From an uncultured Hyphomicrobiales bacterium (GTDB lineage: Bacteria; Pseudomonadota; Alphaproteobacteria; Rhizobiales; Xanthobacteraceae), in contig CAIYTE010000026.1 of NCBI GenBank assembly GCA_903929045.1, positions 28,232 through 92,231 of the forward strand: a stretch of DNA of 64,000 nt, written 5' to 3'. This document shows positions 18,775 through 27,738 of the stretch, one piece after another. The notes below the pieces were generated by a model. That model was not told the origin of the DNA, ran no database searches, and was given only the letters and a program-made list of their open reading frames with translations. How positions within the stretch are numbered: position 1 is the stretch's first letter; the number at the start of each line of letters is the position of its first letter. The position numbers were made by a program, and so were the translations under genes.

Positions 18775-19647
18775 ATGCTGAAAAAGTCTCTCTGTCTGTT
18801 CGCCGCCGCGATGCTGTTCGTTGTGTCGCAAGCGATGTCACCCGCTGCCCATGCCAGCGACAGCGCTGCTGCCGGTGCTTACGCCGAACTGCCGGGCGTC
18901 AAGCTGTGGTTCACGGATAGCGGCGGCAAAGGCGTGCCGATCGTCCTACTTCACTCGAACACCGGCACAAGCGCGGTGTGGGAGAAGCAGGTCGCCGCTT
19001 TTTCCAAGGCTGGATATCGCGTCATTGCGTTCGATCGCCGTGGCTGGGGCAAAAGTCTTGCCGACGCCGCGACCGGCCCGCAGCCGGGCACGATCGCGGA
19101 CGATCTCGATGGGCTCGTGAACTATCTCAAGCTTCCCCGCTTTCATCTCGTGGGCGTGGCTGGCGGCGGGTTCGCGGCGCTCGATTATGCGGCGTGGCGT
19201 CCGGAGCGGCTTCGGAGTCTTATGATCGGCGCGAGCACCGGCCAGATATCGGACAAGCCGATTGCGGATTTCATCGCCCGCATCGAGATCCCCGAGATCC
19301 GGAAGCAGCCGGCGGCGTATCGGGAAGTCGGTCCGTCCTACCGGGGCGCAAATCCGGAGGGCACCAAGGTCTGGAGCGAGATTGACGAGCACGCGCAGCA
19401 GCCGAAAGCGCCCAGTCAGCCGCTCAGGTCACCCAATACGTTCGCCAAGATCGGCACCATTCCGGCGCCGACTCTGGTCATGGCCGCGGATGCCGATTTG
19501 CTGGCGCCGCCGGCGATGATGCGCCTCTGGGCGGTCCACATGAAGAAATACGAATGGACGGAAGTCGCCGATACCGGCCACGCGATTGCGTGGGAGCAGC
19601 CGGAGATATTCAACCGGCGCGTTCTCACATTCGTCAGGAAGTACTGA
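18775..19647 (+). CDS. Exported alpha/beta-hydrolase-fold protein lacking the serine nucleophile
   Basis: This 290-aa protein has a signal peptide (residues 1-27, cut near AHA-SDS) and an alpha/beta hydrolase fold. It has LLHSNTGTSAVWEKQ (oxyanion region), FDRRGWGKS, an acid loop in AADADLLAPP and the catalytic-type His in DTGHAIAWEQPE. At the nucleophile elbow, where the family reads G-x-S-x-G, it reads GVAGGG, so Ser is replaced by Ala. I recall relatives with a similarly altered elbow, so this may be a subfamily trait rather than decay. Enzymatic activity of the usual kind is doubtful. Confidence 0.82.
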   Translation: MLKKSLCLFAAAMLFVVSQAMSPAAHASDSAAAGAYAELPGVKLWFTDSGGKGVPIVLLHSNTGTSAVWEKQVAAFSKAGYRVIAFDRRGWGKSLADAATGPQPGTIADDLDGLVNYLKLPRFHLVGVAGGGFAALDYAAWRPERLRSLMIGASTGQISDKPIADFIARIEIPEIRKQPAAYREVGPSYRGANPEGTKVWSEIDEHAQQPKAPSQPLRSPNTFAKIGTIPAPTLVMAADADLLAPPAMMRLWAVHMKKYEWTEVADTGHAIAWEQPEIFNRRVLTFVRKY

Positions 19648-19673
19648 ACTCAGCAGCCGCTGCCGAGGCTACC

Positions 19674-19761
19674 CGCTCGTCCCCGCGTACGCGGGGACCC
19701 AGGTGCAACAAACGACACGGTTGCCGTAGCTCTGGATTCCCGCTTACGCGGGAATGAGCGG
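19674..19761. repeat. Paired palindromic element, family B, copy 1
   Basis: CGCTCGTCCCCGCGTACGCG at the left (hairpin with GCGTACGCGGGGAC) and ATTCCCGCTTACGCGGGAAT then GAGCGG at the right. Internal words are ACCCAGG and CTCTGG. Copies are at 21611, 50322 and 60853. Confidence 0.85.
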
Positions 19762-19799
19762 AGAAGTTCAGGCTCCCTGCGAGCCACAACTCCGCTGCC

Positions 19800-19896
19800 G
19801 TCATCCTGATGTGCGAGCGCAGCGAGCCTCGAAGGATGAAAGCCGAGGCCGTCGCCCTTCGAGGCTCGGCCCAAGGCCTCGCACCTCAGGGTGACG
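19800..19896. repeat. Palindromic element, family F (GTCATCCTGA...TCAGGGTGAC)
   Basis: The outer ends pair imperfectly (GTCATCCTGATGTGCGAG with CTCGCACCTCAGGGTGAC). Inside are two inverted words, GCCTCGAAGGATGA and CCCTTCGAGGCTCGG. It lies 3 bp beyond the end of the minus-strand gene at 19899. It is the only copy in the window. Confidence 0.75.
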
Positions 19897-19898
19897 GA

Positions 19899-20732
19899 TC
19901 AGGCCGCCGCCAATCCCAGCAACTTACGGGCTTCCGCCGTCGTCGCCGGGCGGCGGCCGTATTCGGCGCACAGATCGGCGACGCGCTTGACCAAAGCCGC
20001 ATTCGACGGCGCCAACTTGCCGGTTTCGTCCCAGCGGATGTTGTCCTCGAGCCCGGTACGGCAGTGGCCGCCGGCTTCGAGGCTCCACTTGTTGAGCATC
20101 AACTGCCCCTTGCCGATGCCGGCGCCGGTCCAGGTCGCGTTGGGCGCGATGCGCTTGAGCGTGTCGATGTAGAAATTGAAGGTGTCGCGATCGACCGGCA
20201 TGGCGTTCTTCACGCCCATGACGAACTGCACGTGCAGCGGGCCCTTGATCTTGCCTTCCTTCTCCATCTTCACCGCCTGCCAGATCATCGACAGGTCGAA
20301 GGCTTCGATTTCGGGCTTGACGTTGTGAACGATCATTTCCGACGCCAGCCAGTCGACGAGCTCCGGCGAGTTTTCATAGACGCGGGTCGGGAAGTTGCAC
20401 GAGCCGGTCGAGAGCGATGCCATATCGGGCTTGAGGGGCAGCATGCCGCCGCGCTCCTTGCCGGCGCCGGAACGGCCGCCGGTCGACAGCTGGATGATCA
20501 TGCCCGGGCAGTGCTTCTTCAGGCCCTCGACAAGCTGGCCGAAGCGCTCCGGGTTCGAGGTCGTCGTGCCGTCGTCATTGCGGACGTGGCAATGCGCCAG
20601 CGAGGCGCCGGCCTCGAACGAGGCGTGGGTCGATTCCACCTGCTCGGAAATCGTGATCGGCACCGCCGGATTGTCCTTCTTGGTCGGAACCGATCCGGTG
20701 ATCGCAACCGTGATGATGCAGGGTGTCGACAT
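19899..20732 (-). CDS. Beta-keto acid cleavage enzyme (BKACE, DUF849 family)
   Basis: This 277-aa cytosolic TIM-barrel enzyme belongs to the family of 3-keto-5-aminohexanoate cleavage enzyme (Kce). It condenses a beta-keto acid with acetyl-CoA to give acetoacetate and a new CoA ester. The zinc site HCHVRN has its His residues at 47 and 49, preceded by VAITGSVPTK. A substrate Glu/Arg region (STGGRSGAGKERGG) and the WTGAGIGKGQL segment follow; family members usually have GLEDN near the end, here at RTGLEDNIRW. Substrate cannot be assigned. It is followed downstream by a palindromic element and preceded by the NlpC gene in reverse order. Confidence 0.9.
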   Translation of the reverse strand: MSTPCIITVAITGSVPTKKDNPAVPITISEQVESTHASFEAGASLAHCHVRNDDGTTTSNPERFGQLVEGLKKHCPGMIIQLSTGGRSGAGKERGGMLPLKPDMASLSTGSCNFPTRVYENSPELVDWLASEMIVHNVKPEIEAFDLSMIWQAVKMEKEGKIKGPLHVQFVMGVKNAMPVDRDTFNFYIDTLKRIAPNATWTGAGIGKGQLMLNKWSLEAGGHCRTGLEDNIRWDETGKLAPSNAALVKRVADLCAEYGRRPATTAEARKLLGLAAA

Positions 20733-20759
20733 AATTTCCTCCGGCGTTTCTTCTTGAGG

Positions 20760-21602
20760 TCAGGAAAGGCGCTTGATGCTGGTCACGTCACTACCAGCCG
20801 CCTTGATGCGTGCCAAGGCGTCCCGCGCCGGCTCGACGGCGACCATCATGTGGTGGCCGTTGGCATGGATGAATGTCTCGGCGTCGCGGGCGATGGCGAC
20901 ATGGCCCTTCCAGAAGATCAAGTCGCCGCGCTTGAGATCGCTCAGCGGTACGGCGGTGCCGAGCGCTGCTTCCTGCATGTAGGTGTCGCGCGGGCAGGCG
21001 ATGCCGGCGGCCTGCAGCGACAGTTGCACGAGGCCGGAGCAGTCGACGCCGAGCGAGGACTTGCCGCCCCACAAATACGGCGCGTTGAGCAGCGTCTCCG
21101 CCGTGGCGACAATGTCCGGCTGCTGGTGCGACAGCGGCACGACGTGATTGAGGGGGAAGTGCCAGCCATAGCCGTTGAGCGCGAAGCGCTCGGTCTGCTT
21201 TGCGATCTCCAGCGTCGCGCCCATCGGCAGCGCGATCATCGGCGGCAGTTTGATGCTGGCGCCGGGAAATCCAAACGTGCGAGGTACGCTGACGCGATGC
21301 GTCGGCGGTGCGCCAACGGGCCCGATCGCATTGGCCGAGAAATAGCCGACATAGCCGTCGTTCTCGAGCTGGCCCCAGCACCAGCCTTCTTCGCTGGTCT
21401 CGTAGACCATCACGGTCTCGCCGGGCAGCGCCTGCGTATCGAGCGCTGCTTCGTGGGCCGGATCGCGGCGAATATCGGCGATCTCGTCACGAATTTGCTG
21501 CCGCACGCCGTCGACGAAATGCCGGGCCTCGACCTGACCTTGCAGGTGCTTGGCGGCGAGGTCAGGCCGGTAAGCGTTGATGCGCGGATCGAGCGCGGGC
21601 AT
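20760..21602 (-). CDS. NlpC/P60-family cysteine peptidase with SH3 domains
   Basis: The 280-aa protein has two N-terminal SH3b-like segments (about residues 45-150; LPGETVMVYETSEEGWCWGQLENDGYVGY) and a C-terminal NlpC/P60 catalytic domain. The catalytic Cys lies in GVDCSGLVQ near residue 187 and His in WKGHVAIARD near 233, with a polar third residue in FIHANGHHMM. It likely cleaves murein peptide links (gamma-D-Glu-diamino acid). No signal peptide is visible from the chosen ATG, which is unusual for a murein hydrolase but common in this alphaproteobacterial group. Confidence 0.88.
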   Translation of the reverse strand: MPALDPRINAYRPDLAAKHLQGQVEARHFVDGVRQQIRDEIADIRRDPAHEAALDTQALPGETVMVYETSEEGWCWGQLENDGYVGYFSANAIGPVGAPPTHRVSVPRTFGFPGASIKLPPMIALPMGATLEIAKQTERFALNGYGWHFPLNHVVPLSHQQPDIVATAETLLNAPYLWGGKSSLGVDCSGLVQLSLQAAGIACPRDTYMQEAALGTAVPLSDLKRGDLIFWKGHVAIARDAETFIHANGHHMMVAVEPARDALARIKAAGSDVTSIKRLS

Positions 21603-21610
21603 CAGTCTCT

Positions 21611-21697
21611 CCGCTCCTCCCCGCGTAAGCGGGGACCCAGGGCCTCAACCGAGACTTTTCTTGTGACTCTGGATTCCCGCTTGCGCGGGAATGAGTG
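21611..21697. repeat. Paired palindromic element, family B, copy 2
   Basis: CCCCGCGTAAGCGGGGACCC at the left and ATTCCCGCTTGCGCGGGAAT, then GAGTGG at the right. It lies between the start of the NlpC gene and the end of the M17 aminopeptidase gene. Confidence 0.85.
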
Positions 21698-21720
21698 GTT
21701 CTGAGATCGAAGCGGTGACA

Positions 21721-23097
21721 TCACGAATAGCGTTTTGACAGCATCGCGAAGAGACCGCGCGCGGTCTGGCACTCGGCGCCTTCCGGACGGCCCGGCTTGG
21801 CCGCGTTGTTCCAGGCGAACACGTCGAGATGCAGCCAGGATTTCGCGGTGACGAATTTTTTCAGAAACAAAGCCGCGGTGATGGCGCCGCCCTGACCGCC
21901 GGTGCTGACATTGTTCGTGTCGGCAACCTTGGAATCCAGCATCGCTTCGTACGGCTTGTACAGCGGCAGCCGCCAGGTCGGGTCCTGCTCGGCGATGCCC
22001 GCGGCGGCAAACTCGGTCGCGAGCGTCTCGTCGTCGGTGAAGGCCGCCGGCAATTCCGGCCCGAGCGCGACGCGTGCCGCACCCGTCAGCGTGGCGAAAT
22101 CGGCGATAAGCGCTGGCTTGTCGTCGTCAGCCAGCGCCAGCGCGTCGGCCAGCACGAGGCGGCCTTCCGCATCGGTATTGCCGATCTCGACGGTGATGCC
22201 CTTTCGCGAGGTATAGATATCGCGCGGGCGGAAGCTGGTGCCGGACACCGAGTTTTCGACTGCCGGGATCAGCACACGCAGCTGCACTTTCAGTTTCGCC
22301 GACATGATCATATGCGCGAGGCCGAGCGCGGTCGCCGCGCCGCCCATGTCTTTCTTCATATTCAGCATGCCGGTGTCCGGCTTGATGTCGAGGCCGCCGG
22401 TATCGAAGCAGACGCCCTTGCCGACCAAGGTGACCTTCGGATCGCCGACCTGGCCCCAGGTAATGTCGATCAGCCGCGGCGCGCGCGGTGACCCCATGCC
22501 GACCGCCTGGATCAGCGGATAGTCGCGGGCCAGCGCGTTGCCGCGCGTGACGTCGAAGCTGGCGCCGTGATCTTCGGCCAGAGCGCGTGCCGCGCTTTCG
22601 AGTTCGTCGGGCCCCATGTCATTCGACGGCGTGTTGATCAGGTCACGCGTCAGATAGACCCCTTCGGCGATGCGGCTGATGTCGTCGCCGTCAATCCCCG
22701 GTGGTACCGCGAGCTGCACGTTGTGCTTCTCGGCCTTGCGGTAGCGGGTGAACTGATAGGCGCTGAGCGCGAAGCTGAGCGCGGCCAGCCGCGCATCATG
22801 CGGCGGGTTGGCGAAGCGATAGAGTCCCGGGGGCAGGGCGGTGACCAGCTGCCCGGGGCGCAACAGATCCTTGTTCGGCTCGTTCTCGGCCTCGATGCCG
22901 AACAGCACGCCGGCAATCGTGCCATCGGCCTTGGGGACGATCAGATGGCGGCCCGGCTTGGGCTCGTAGCCGGTGGAGCGGACATAGGTGCGTTCCCGCT
23001 CATCAATGCCGGCGACGATCTCCTCGAAGGTGGCCGCGTTGACGAAGAGGATCGGGATCGCCGGCGCAGCGTCGGCAGGGGAAAAAATCGGGTGCAT
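21721..23097 (-). CDS. M17-family leucyl aminopeptidase
   Basis: This 458-aa cytosolic dizinc aminopeptidase has a poorly conserved N-terminal macro-like domain and a C-terminal catalytic domain. Metal and catalytic motifs are visible: GKGVCFDTGGLDIKP (Lys and Asp ligands), MKKDMGGAA and the M17 signature NTDAEGRLVLADAL. ATG 23097 is preferred over GTG 23103 because GGAG sits 5 nt before it. It trims N-terminal residues from peptides, recycling amino acids. Confidence 0.93.
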   Translation of the reverse strand: MHPIFSPADAAPAIPILFVNAATFEEIVAGIDERERTYVRSTGYEPKPGRHLIVPKADGTIAGVLFGIEAENEPNKDLLRPGQLVTALPPGLYRFANPPHDARLAALSFALSAYQFTRYRKAEKHNVQLAVPPGIDGDDISRIAEGVYLTRDLINTPSNDMGPDELESAARALAEDHGASFDVTRGNALARDYPLIQAVGMGSPRAPRLIDITWGQVGDPKVTLVGKGVCFDTGGLDIKPDTGMLNMKKDMGGAATALGLAHMIMSAKLKVQLRVLIPAVENSVSGTSFRPRDIYTSRKGITVEIGNTDAEGRLVLADALALADDDKPALIADFATLTGAARVALGPELPAAFTDDETLATEFAAAGIAEQDPTWRLPLYKPYEAMLDSKVADTNNVSTGGQGGAITAALFLKKFVTAKSWLHLDVFAWNNAAKPGRPEGAECQTARGLFAMLSKRYS

Positions 23098-23254
23098 CGT
23101 CACTCCGCGGCGGTCTGGGAAAGGCTCTTATAGGCGATTCTGGCGGTCATCCGGTACGCGCAGGATACGGGTTAACCACTCGTTAGGGTTAACGTTTTAT
23201 TGCTCGGAGATGGCGCTGGGTGGCCAACGGACGGATTCCCGATTGCCGAATTTC

Positions 23255-24070
23255 ATGGCCGATAAGGCGCATCGCAGCGCCCGCTTGCTTGCCTCCGCCG
23301 CCTTCGTGGTGCTGCTGGCGCTGTCGGCGGCCGGCTGTCAGACCACGGGCGACGACACCACAGGGTCCATCGGCATGCCCGCCTCGGCGCCGCGCAGCGA
23401 CGCCGAGTGGCGCCGGGCGCTCGACGTCTGGGGCGCCCGCTATCGCGAAGATCCCACCAACGCCGAAGCCGCGCTGCGCTATGCCCAGGCGTTGCGCGCC
23501 ACGGAGCAGCGCGCCCAGGCCGTTGCCGTGCTGGAGCAGGCGTCGATCCGTAATCCGTCAGATCGGGCACTCCTTGGCGCTTACGGCCGCGCGCTGGCCG
23601 AGGCCGGCGAACTCGCCAAGGCCTTCGACGTACTCAGCAGCGCTCACACGCCCGAAAACCCCGATTGGCGTATTCTCAATGCGCAGGGCGCGGTGCTCGA
23701 CCAGATCGGCCGCAATGCCGAGGCACAGAAGCACTACTCGGCGGCGCTCAAGATCGTGCCGGACGAGCCTTCGGTGCTGTCGAACCTCGCGATGTCCTAC
23801 GCGCTGATGAAAAATCTCAAGCTGGCGGAGCAGACCTTGGGGCGCGCGGCGGCACAGCCGGGCGCCTCGCCCAAGGTGCGGCAGAATCTGGCGCTGGTTG
23901 TCGGCCTGCAGGGCCGCTTCAACGACGCGGAGTCGATCGCGCGGGCCGATCTGCCGGAAGAAGAAGCTGCGGCTAACGTCTCCTATCTGCGACAGATGCT
24001 GGCGCAGCAGAGCGAATGGAAAAAGCCCGGCCGCAAGCCCTATGTGCCGAAGCCGACGACGGACGGCTGA
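23255..24070 (+). CDS. tadD: TadD-like TPR lipoprotein of the Flp pilus system
   Basis: This 271-aa protein has a lipoprotein signal (LLALSAAGC, lipidated Cys 28) and TPR-type repeats from about residue 45 to 245 (AEAALRYAQALRATEQRAQA; ALLGAYGRALAEAGELAKAF; ILNAQGAVLDQIGRNAEA). TadD proteins are outer-membrane-attached pilotins/scaffolds for Tad secretin assembly. ATG 23255 is chosen as it begins the signal peptide; the upstream frame overlaps the aminopeptidase start region. It faces tadC and is transcribed toward it, which is compatible with a split tad locus. Confidence 0.85.
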   Translation: MADKAHRSARLLASAAFVVLLALSAAGCQTTGDDTTGSIGMPASAPRSDAEWRRALDVWGARYREDPTNAEAALRYAQALRATEQRAQAVAVLEQASIRNPSDRALLGAYGRALAEAGELAKAFDVLSSAHTPENPDWRILNAQGAVLDQIGRNAEAQKHYSAALKIVPDEPSVLSNLAMSYALMKNLKLAEQTLGRAAAQPGASPKVRQNLALVVGLQGRFNDAESIARADLPEEEAAANVSYLRQMLAQQSEWKKPGRKPYVPKPTTDG

Positions 24071-24082
24071 TCGCTCGACCTC

Positions 24083-24196
24083 GTCATTCCGGGACAGCGC
24101 GTCAGCGCTGGACCCGGAATCCAGAACCACAGGTTCAATCGGTTGAAGTCCTGGATTCCGGGTTCGCTTGCAATTGCTCGCGCCCCTGAATGACAG
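24083..24196. repeat. Paired palindromic element, family A, copy 3
   Basis: GTCATTCCGGGACAGCGCG at the left and CCCCTGAATGACAG at the right, with GGACCCGGAATCCAGAACC and GTCCTGGATTCCGGG inside. It lies between the convergent tadD and tadC genes. Confidence 0.87.
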
Positions 24197-24199
24197 GCG

Positions 24200-25174
24200 C
24201 TACTGGATCGCCATGACCTTGATATAGGCCGGGCCCAGAATGACGACGAACAGCACCGGCAGGAAGAACACGATCATCGGCACCGTCAGCTTGGGCGGCA
24301 GGCCGGCGGCCTTCTTTTCCGCCTCCGACATGCGCATGTCGCGATTTTCCTGCGCCATGACGCGCAGCATGCTGCCCAGCGGCGTGCCGTAGCGTTCGGC
24401 CTGCTGCAAGGCCATACAGACCGACTTCACGCCTTCCAGATCGGTGCGCTTGGCCAGGTTCTCGTAGGCCATGCGGCGGTCCTGCAAATAGGACAGTTCG
24501 GCGGTGGTCAGCGTCAGTTCTTCAGCGAGCGCGATCGACTGGCTGCCGACCTGCTCGGCGACCTTCTTGAACGCGGCCTCGATCGACATGCCGGATTCGA
24601 CGCAGATCAGCAGCAGATCGAGCGTGTCGGGAAAGGCGCGCTTGATCGAAAGTTGGCGCTTCTTGATCTTGTTCTTGAGCATCAAGAGCGGGAGATGCAT
24701 GCCGGCATAGGCGGCGGCGATACACATGCCGAGCTTGACGGTCAGCGGCTGATCCAGGTTGAGCGCGACGAAAATATAAAACGCCGTGAAAAGCATCGCC
24801 GCGATCGGCGTCACCATGCGGAAGAAAAGATAGGTGACGTAAGGCGCCTGGCCGCGGTAACCGGCCTGCACCAGCTTGAGGCGGGCCTCTTCCTGGCCGA
24901 CCCATTTGGTCAGGTTGAAGCGTTCGACGATGGCCTTGATAGATTCTTTCGGCGACTGCCGCAGGTTGATCTTCTGGTTCTGCTGCGCCATGCGCTCGCG
25001 CTCGCGCGCGCGGATCTTCTCACGCTCGATGGCGACCGCCTTCATGCGCGCATTGAGCCCGTCACCGAACGCATAGGGCATGGCGACCGTCAGAATCGTC
25101 GCCGCCGCCGCAAGCGCGGCGAACAGCATCGTCATCGATTTGACGTTCAGCATGCTGATCAGAAGATCGATCAT
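24200..25174 (-). CDS. tadC: Tad pilus inner-membrane platform protein TadC (GspF/T2SSF family)
   Basis: This 324-aa protein has hydrophobic segments near the N-terminus (about residues 10-30), two around 115-160 and one at the C-terminal end (VPMIVFFLPVLFVVILGPAYI). The T2SSF domain lies between about 175 and 305 with DTLDLLLICVESGMSIEAAF, the family signature. TadB and TadC together form the assembly platform that couples CpaF ATP hydrolysis to pilin extraction. It is the last gene of the minus-strand tad operon, 51 bp after tadB. Confidence 0.93.
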   Translation of the reverse strand: MIDLLISMLNVKSMTMLFAALAAAATILTVAMPYAFGDGLNARMKAVAIEREKIRARERERMAQQNQKINLRQSPKESIKAIVERFNLTKWVGQEEARLKLVQAGYRGQAPYVTYLFFRMVTPIAAMLFTAFYIFVALNLDQPLTVKLGMCIAAAYAGMHLPLLMLKNKIKKRQLSIKRAFPDTLDLLLICVESGMSIEAAFKKVAEQVGSQSIALAEELTLTTAELSYLQDRRMAYENLAKRTDLEGVKSVCMALQQAERYGTPLGSMLRVMAQENRDMRMSEAEKKAAGLPPKLTVPMIVFFLPVLFVVILGPAYIKVMAIQ

Positions 25175-25225
25175 GGCGGCTACTTCGGACTCATCGTTGC
25201 GTTACGCGGCGGAAGACGTCTTCCA

Positions 25226-26194
25226 TCAGAAATCGAAATTGATCATCTTTTTCATTACCAGCACGCCCATCATCATCCAGCCGGCCGAGCACGCCAGCAT
25301 GACGTGGCCGAGCGGTTCTGTGAACAGCAGCGAGATGTATTGCGGGCTGGTGATGTAGACCATGGTCATCACGGCGATCGGCAATGCGCCGATGATGCCG
25401 GCCGAAGCCTTGGCTTCCTGCGACATCGCCTGGATCTTGGCCTTCATCTTCTTGCGGTCGCGGAGCACGCGCGACAGGTTGCCGAGCGCTTCCGACAAAT
25501 TGCCGCCGGCCTTCTGCTGGATCGAGATAACGATGCCGAAGAAGTTGGCTTCCGGGACCGGCATGTTTTCATACAGTCTGCCGCAGGCGTCGCCGAGCGG
25601 CACGCCGACAGCCTGGGTCTCGACGATGGTGCGAAACTCCGAGCGCAGCGGTTCTGGCGCATCGACCGTAATCATCTTCATGCAGTCGAGCAGCGGCAGA
25701 CCAGATTTGATGCCGCGCACGATGACGTCGACGGCATCCGGAAAGGCGTTGAGAAACTTGTTTTCGCGGCGCTTTTTCAGGAACGACAACAGCCAGCGCG
25801 GAATGCCGAAGGCGCCGGCAAAACCGGCAGCGACGGCGGGAGGCAGGCCGCCGCCGAGGAACAGGCCGACCAGGAACATGCCCATGCCGATACCGGCGGA
25901 AATCAGCATGTATTGCTGCTTCGACCACGACAGGCCGGCCTGCGTGATCTTGACCGCGAGCGGCACGCTTTTGCTCTTCTTGTGCTTCTCGTCGAGCTCC
26001 TTGAGGGTGTTTTCGACGACGTCGCGGCGCGATTTCTGCGGTCCGCGCGACGTGCGCGACACGACCTCGGACTTGGCGACGGTCGCCATAAGCTGTTCGG
26101 TTTTCTTTTCGCCGGACAGGATCGGATAGAGAAATACATAGACGATGCCGCCGACGGCGACCGAAGCCAGGAAAAAGACGGCCATCGTGTCCAT
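25226..26194 (-). CDS. tadB: Tad pilus inner-membrane platform protein TadB (GspF/T2SSF family)
   Basis: This 322-aa membrane protein has an N-terminal helix (about 3-22), a helix pair (about 95-140), a cytoplasmic T2SSF domain with NAFPDAVDVIVRGIKSGLPLLDCM, and two C-terminal helices. It partners with TadC. It begins 5 bp after the cpaF stop, indicating tight coupling in the operon. Confidence 0.93.
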   Translation of the reverse strand: MDTMAVFFLASVAVGGIVYVFLYPILSGEKKTEQLMATVAKSEVVSRTSRGPQKSRRDVVENTLKELDEKHKKSKSVPLAVKITQAGLSWSKQQYMLISAGIGMGMFLVGLFLGGGLPPAVAAGFAGAFGIPRWLLSFLKKRRENKFLNAFPDAVDVIVRGIKSGLPLLDCMKMITVDAPEPLRSEFRTIVETQAVGVPLGDACGRLYENMPVPEANFFGIVISIQQKAGGNLSEALGNLSRVLRDRKKMKAKIQAMSQEAKASAGIIGALPIAVMTMVYITSPQYISLLFTEPLGHVMLACSAGWMMMGVLVMKKMINFDF

Positions 26195-26199
26195 GATGG

Positions 26200-27711
26200 C
26201 TACCTTTGCATGGCGGTGGTGGCCGCTTCCGCGGCGTCGAGTGCCTCGGCGAGGCGCTTTTCCTCACCGTAATAGCGGGCACGGTCCCAAAAACGCGGGC
26301 GGCCGATGCCGGTCGAGCGGTGGGTGCCGATGATGTTGCCGTCGGCGTCTTCGCCGGTCATGTCGTAGATGAACAGATCCTGCGTGATGATGAAGTCGCC
26401 TTCCATGCCCATCACCTCGGTGATGTGCGTGATCTTGCGCGAGCCGTCGCGCAGGCGCGCCGCCTGGATCACGACGTCGACAGAGGCGCAGATCATTTCG
26501 CGAATGGTGCGCGACGGCAGCGAGAAACCACCCATGGTGATCATCGATTCCAGACGCGACAAAGCTTCGCGCGGGTTGTTGGCGTGCAGCGTGCCCATCG
26601 AGCCGTCGTGGCCCGTGTTCATGGCCTGCAGCAAATCGAATGCTTCGGGTCCGCGGACTTCGCCGACGATGATGCGTTCGGGGCGCATACGCAGACAGTT
26701 CTTGACCAGATCGCGCATCGATACCGCGCCTTCGCCTTCAAGGTTCGGCGGACGGGTTTCCAGACGCACCACATGCGGCTGCTGCAACTGCAATTCGGCG
26801 GCGTCTTCGCAGGTGATGATGCGCTCGTCGTCGTCGATGAACTGGGTGAGACAGTTCAGCAGCGTGGTCTTGCCGGAACCGGTACCGCCGGACACCAGCG
26901 AATTGACGCGCACGCGGCCGACGATCTCGAGGATCGCGGCGCCTTGCTCGGTGATGGTGCCGAACTTGACGAGTTGATCGAGCGTCAGCTTGTCCTTTTT
27001 GAATTTACGAATGGTGAGCGCGGGGCCATCGATGGCCAGCGGCGGCACGATCGCGTTCACACGAGAGCCGTCAGGCAAACGCGCGTCGCATATCGGCGAT
27101 GATTCGTCGACGCGGCGGCCGATCTGGCTGACGATGCGTTGGCAGATGTTCAGAAGCTGCTGGTTGTCGCGAAACCGGATGCTGGTCTTCTGAATCTTGC
27201 CTTTGACTTCGATGTAGACCGTGCCGGAGCCGTTCACCATGATGTCGGCGATGTCGTCGCGCGACAGCAAGGGCTCGAGCGGGCCGAAGCCCAGCACGTC
27301 GTTACAGATATCGTCGAGCAGCTCTTCCTGCTCGGCGATCGACATCACGATATTCTTGATGGCGATGATTTCGTTGACGATGTCGCGGATTTCCTCGCGC
27401 GCCGAATCGGCGTCGAGGCGCGCCAGTTGCGCCAGATCGATTGCTTCGATCAGGGCGCCGAAAATCGTGCCCTTGACCTCGTAATAGGTCTCGGAGCGCC
27501 GAGTATCGACCGAGGTGGGGATATTGTTGATGGGCGAGGGCGCGCGGGACGGCGTCGGCGCCGGCACCAAAGGCGCACCGAGTCCGTCGGACGGAAAGGG
27601 CGTGAGCGCCTGTTCCTTCTGCGGTGTCTTCAGCGTCGCAGCCGCCGGCGATGGAGCCGCCGCTGGCGCCAAAGTGCGTGCTTCAGAACTTCCGCTACGC
27701 TTACCGAACAC
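26200..27711 (-). CDS. cpaF: Tad pilus assembly ATPase CpaF/TadA
   Basis: This 503-aa cytoplasmic secretion ATPase of the GspE/VirB11 superfamily. A Pro/Ala-rich N-terminal extension (residues 1-75) precedes the N-terminal domain. Walker A reads GGTGSGKTTLLN near residue 277, the Asp box has DDDERIITCEDAAEL, the His-box area has GTLHANNPREALSRLE, and MRPERIIVGEVRGPEA is the Walker B region. It provides energy for Flp pilus extension (and retraction in relatives). It is 27 bp downstream of cpaE in the operon. Confidence 0.95.
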   Translation of the reverse strand: MFGKRSGSSEARTLAPAAAPSPAAATLKTPQKEQALTPFPSDGLGAPLVPAPTPSRAPSPINNIPTSVDTRRSETYYEVKGTIFGALIEAIDLAQLARLDADSAREEIRDIVNEIIAIKNIVMSIAEQEELLDDICNDVLGFGPLEPLLSRDDIADIMVNGSGTVYIEVKGKIQKTSIRFRDNQQLLNICQRIVSQIGRRVDESSPICDARLPDGSRVNAIVPPLAIDGPALTIRKFKKDKLTLDQLVKFGTITEQGAAILEIVGRVRVNSLVSGGTGSGKTTLLNCLTQFIDDDERIITCEDAAELQLQQPHVVRLETRPPNLEGEGAVSMRDLVKNCLRMRPERIIVGEVRGPEAFDLLQAMNTGHDGSMGTLHANNPREALSRLESMITMGGFSLPSRTIREMICASVDVVIQAARLRDGSRKITHITEVMGMEGDFIITQDLFIYDMTGEDADGNIIGTHRSTGIGRPRFWDRARYYGEEKRLAEALDAAEAATTAMQR

Positions 27712-27738
27712 GAATTACGTCTCCAACACTTCCGAGAT

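Noticed and set aside
19809-21704. A plus-strand open frame of 631 codons across the BKACE and NlpC genes
   Set aside because: It is antisense to two well-recognised proteins, has a biased Arg/His/Asp/Gly composition and includes repeat DNA at both ends.
12991-24196. CRISPR arrays as an explanation of the many palindromic repeats
   Set aside because: The repeats are scattered singly between genes, lack regular spacers and no cas genes are present.
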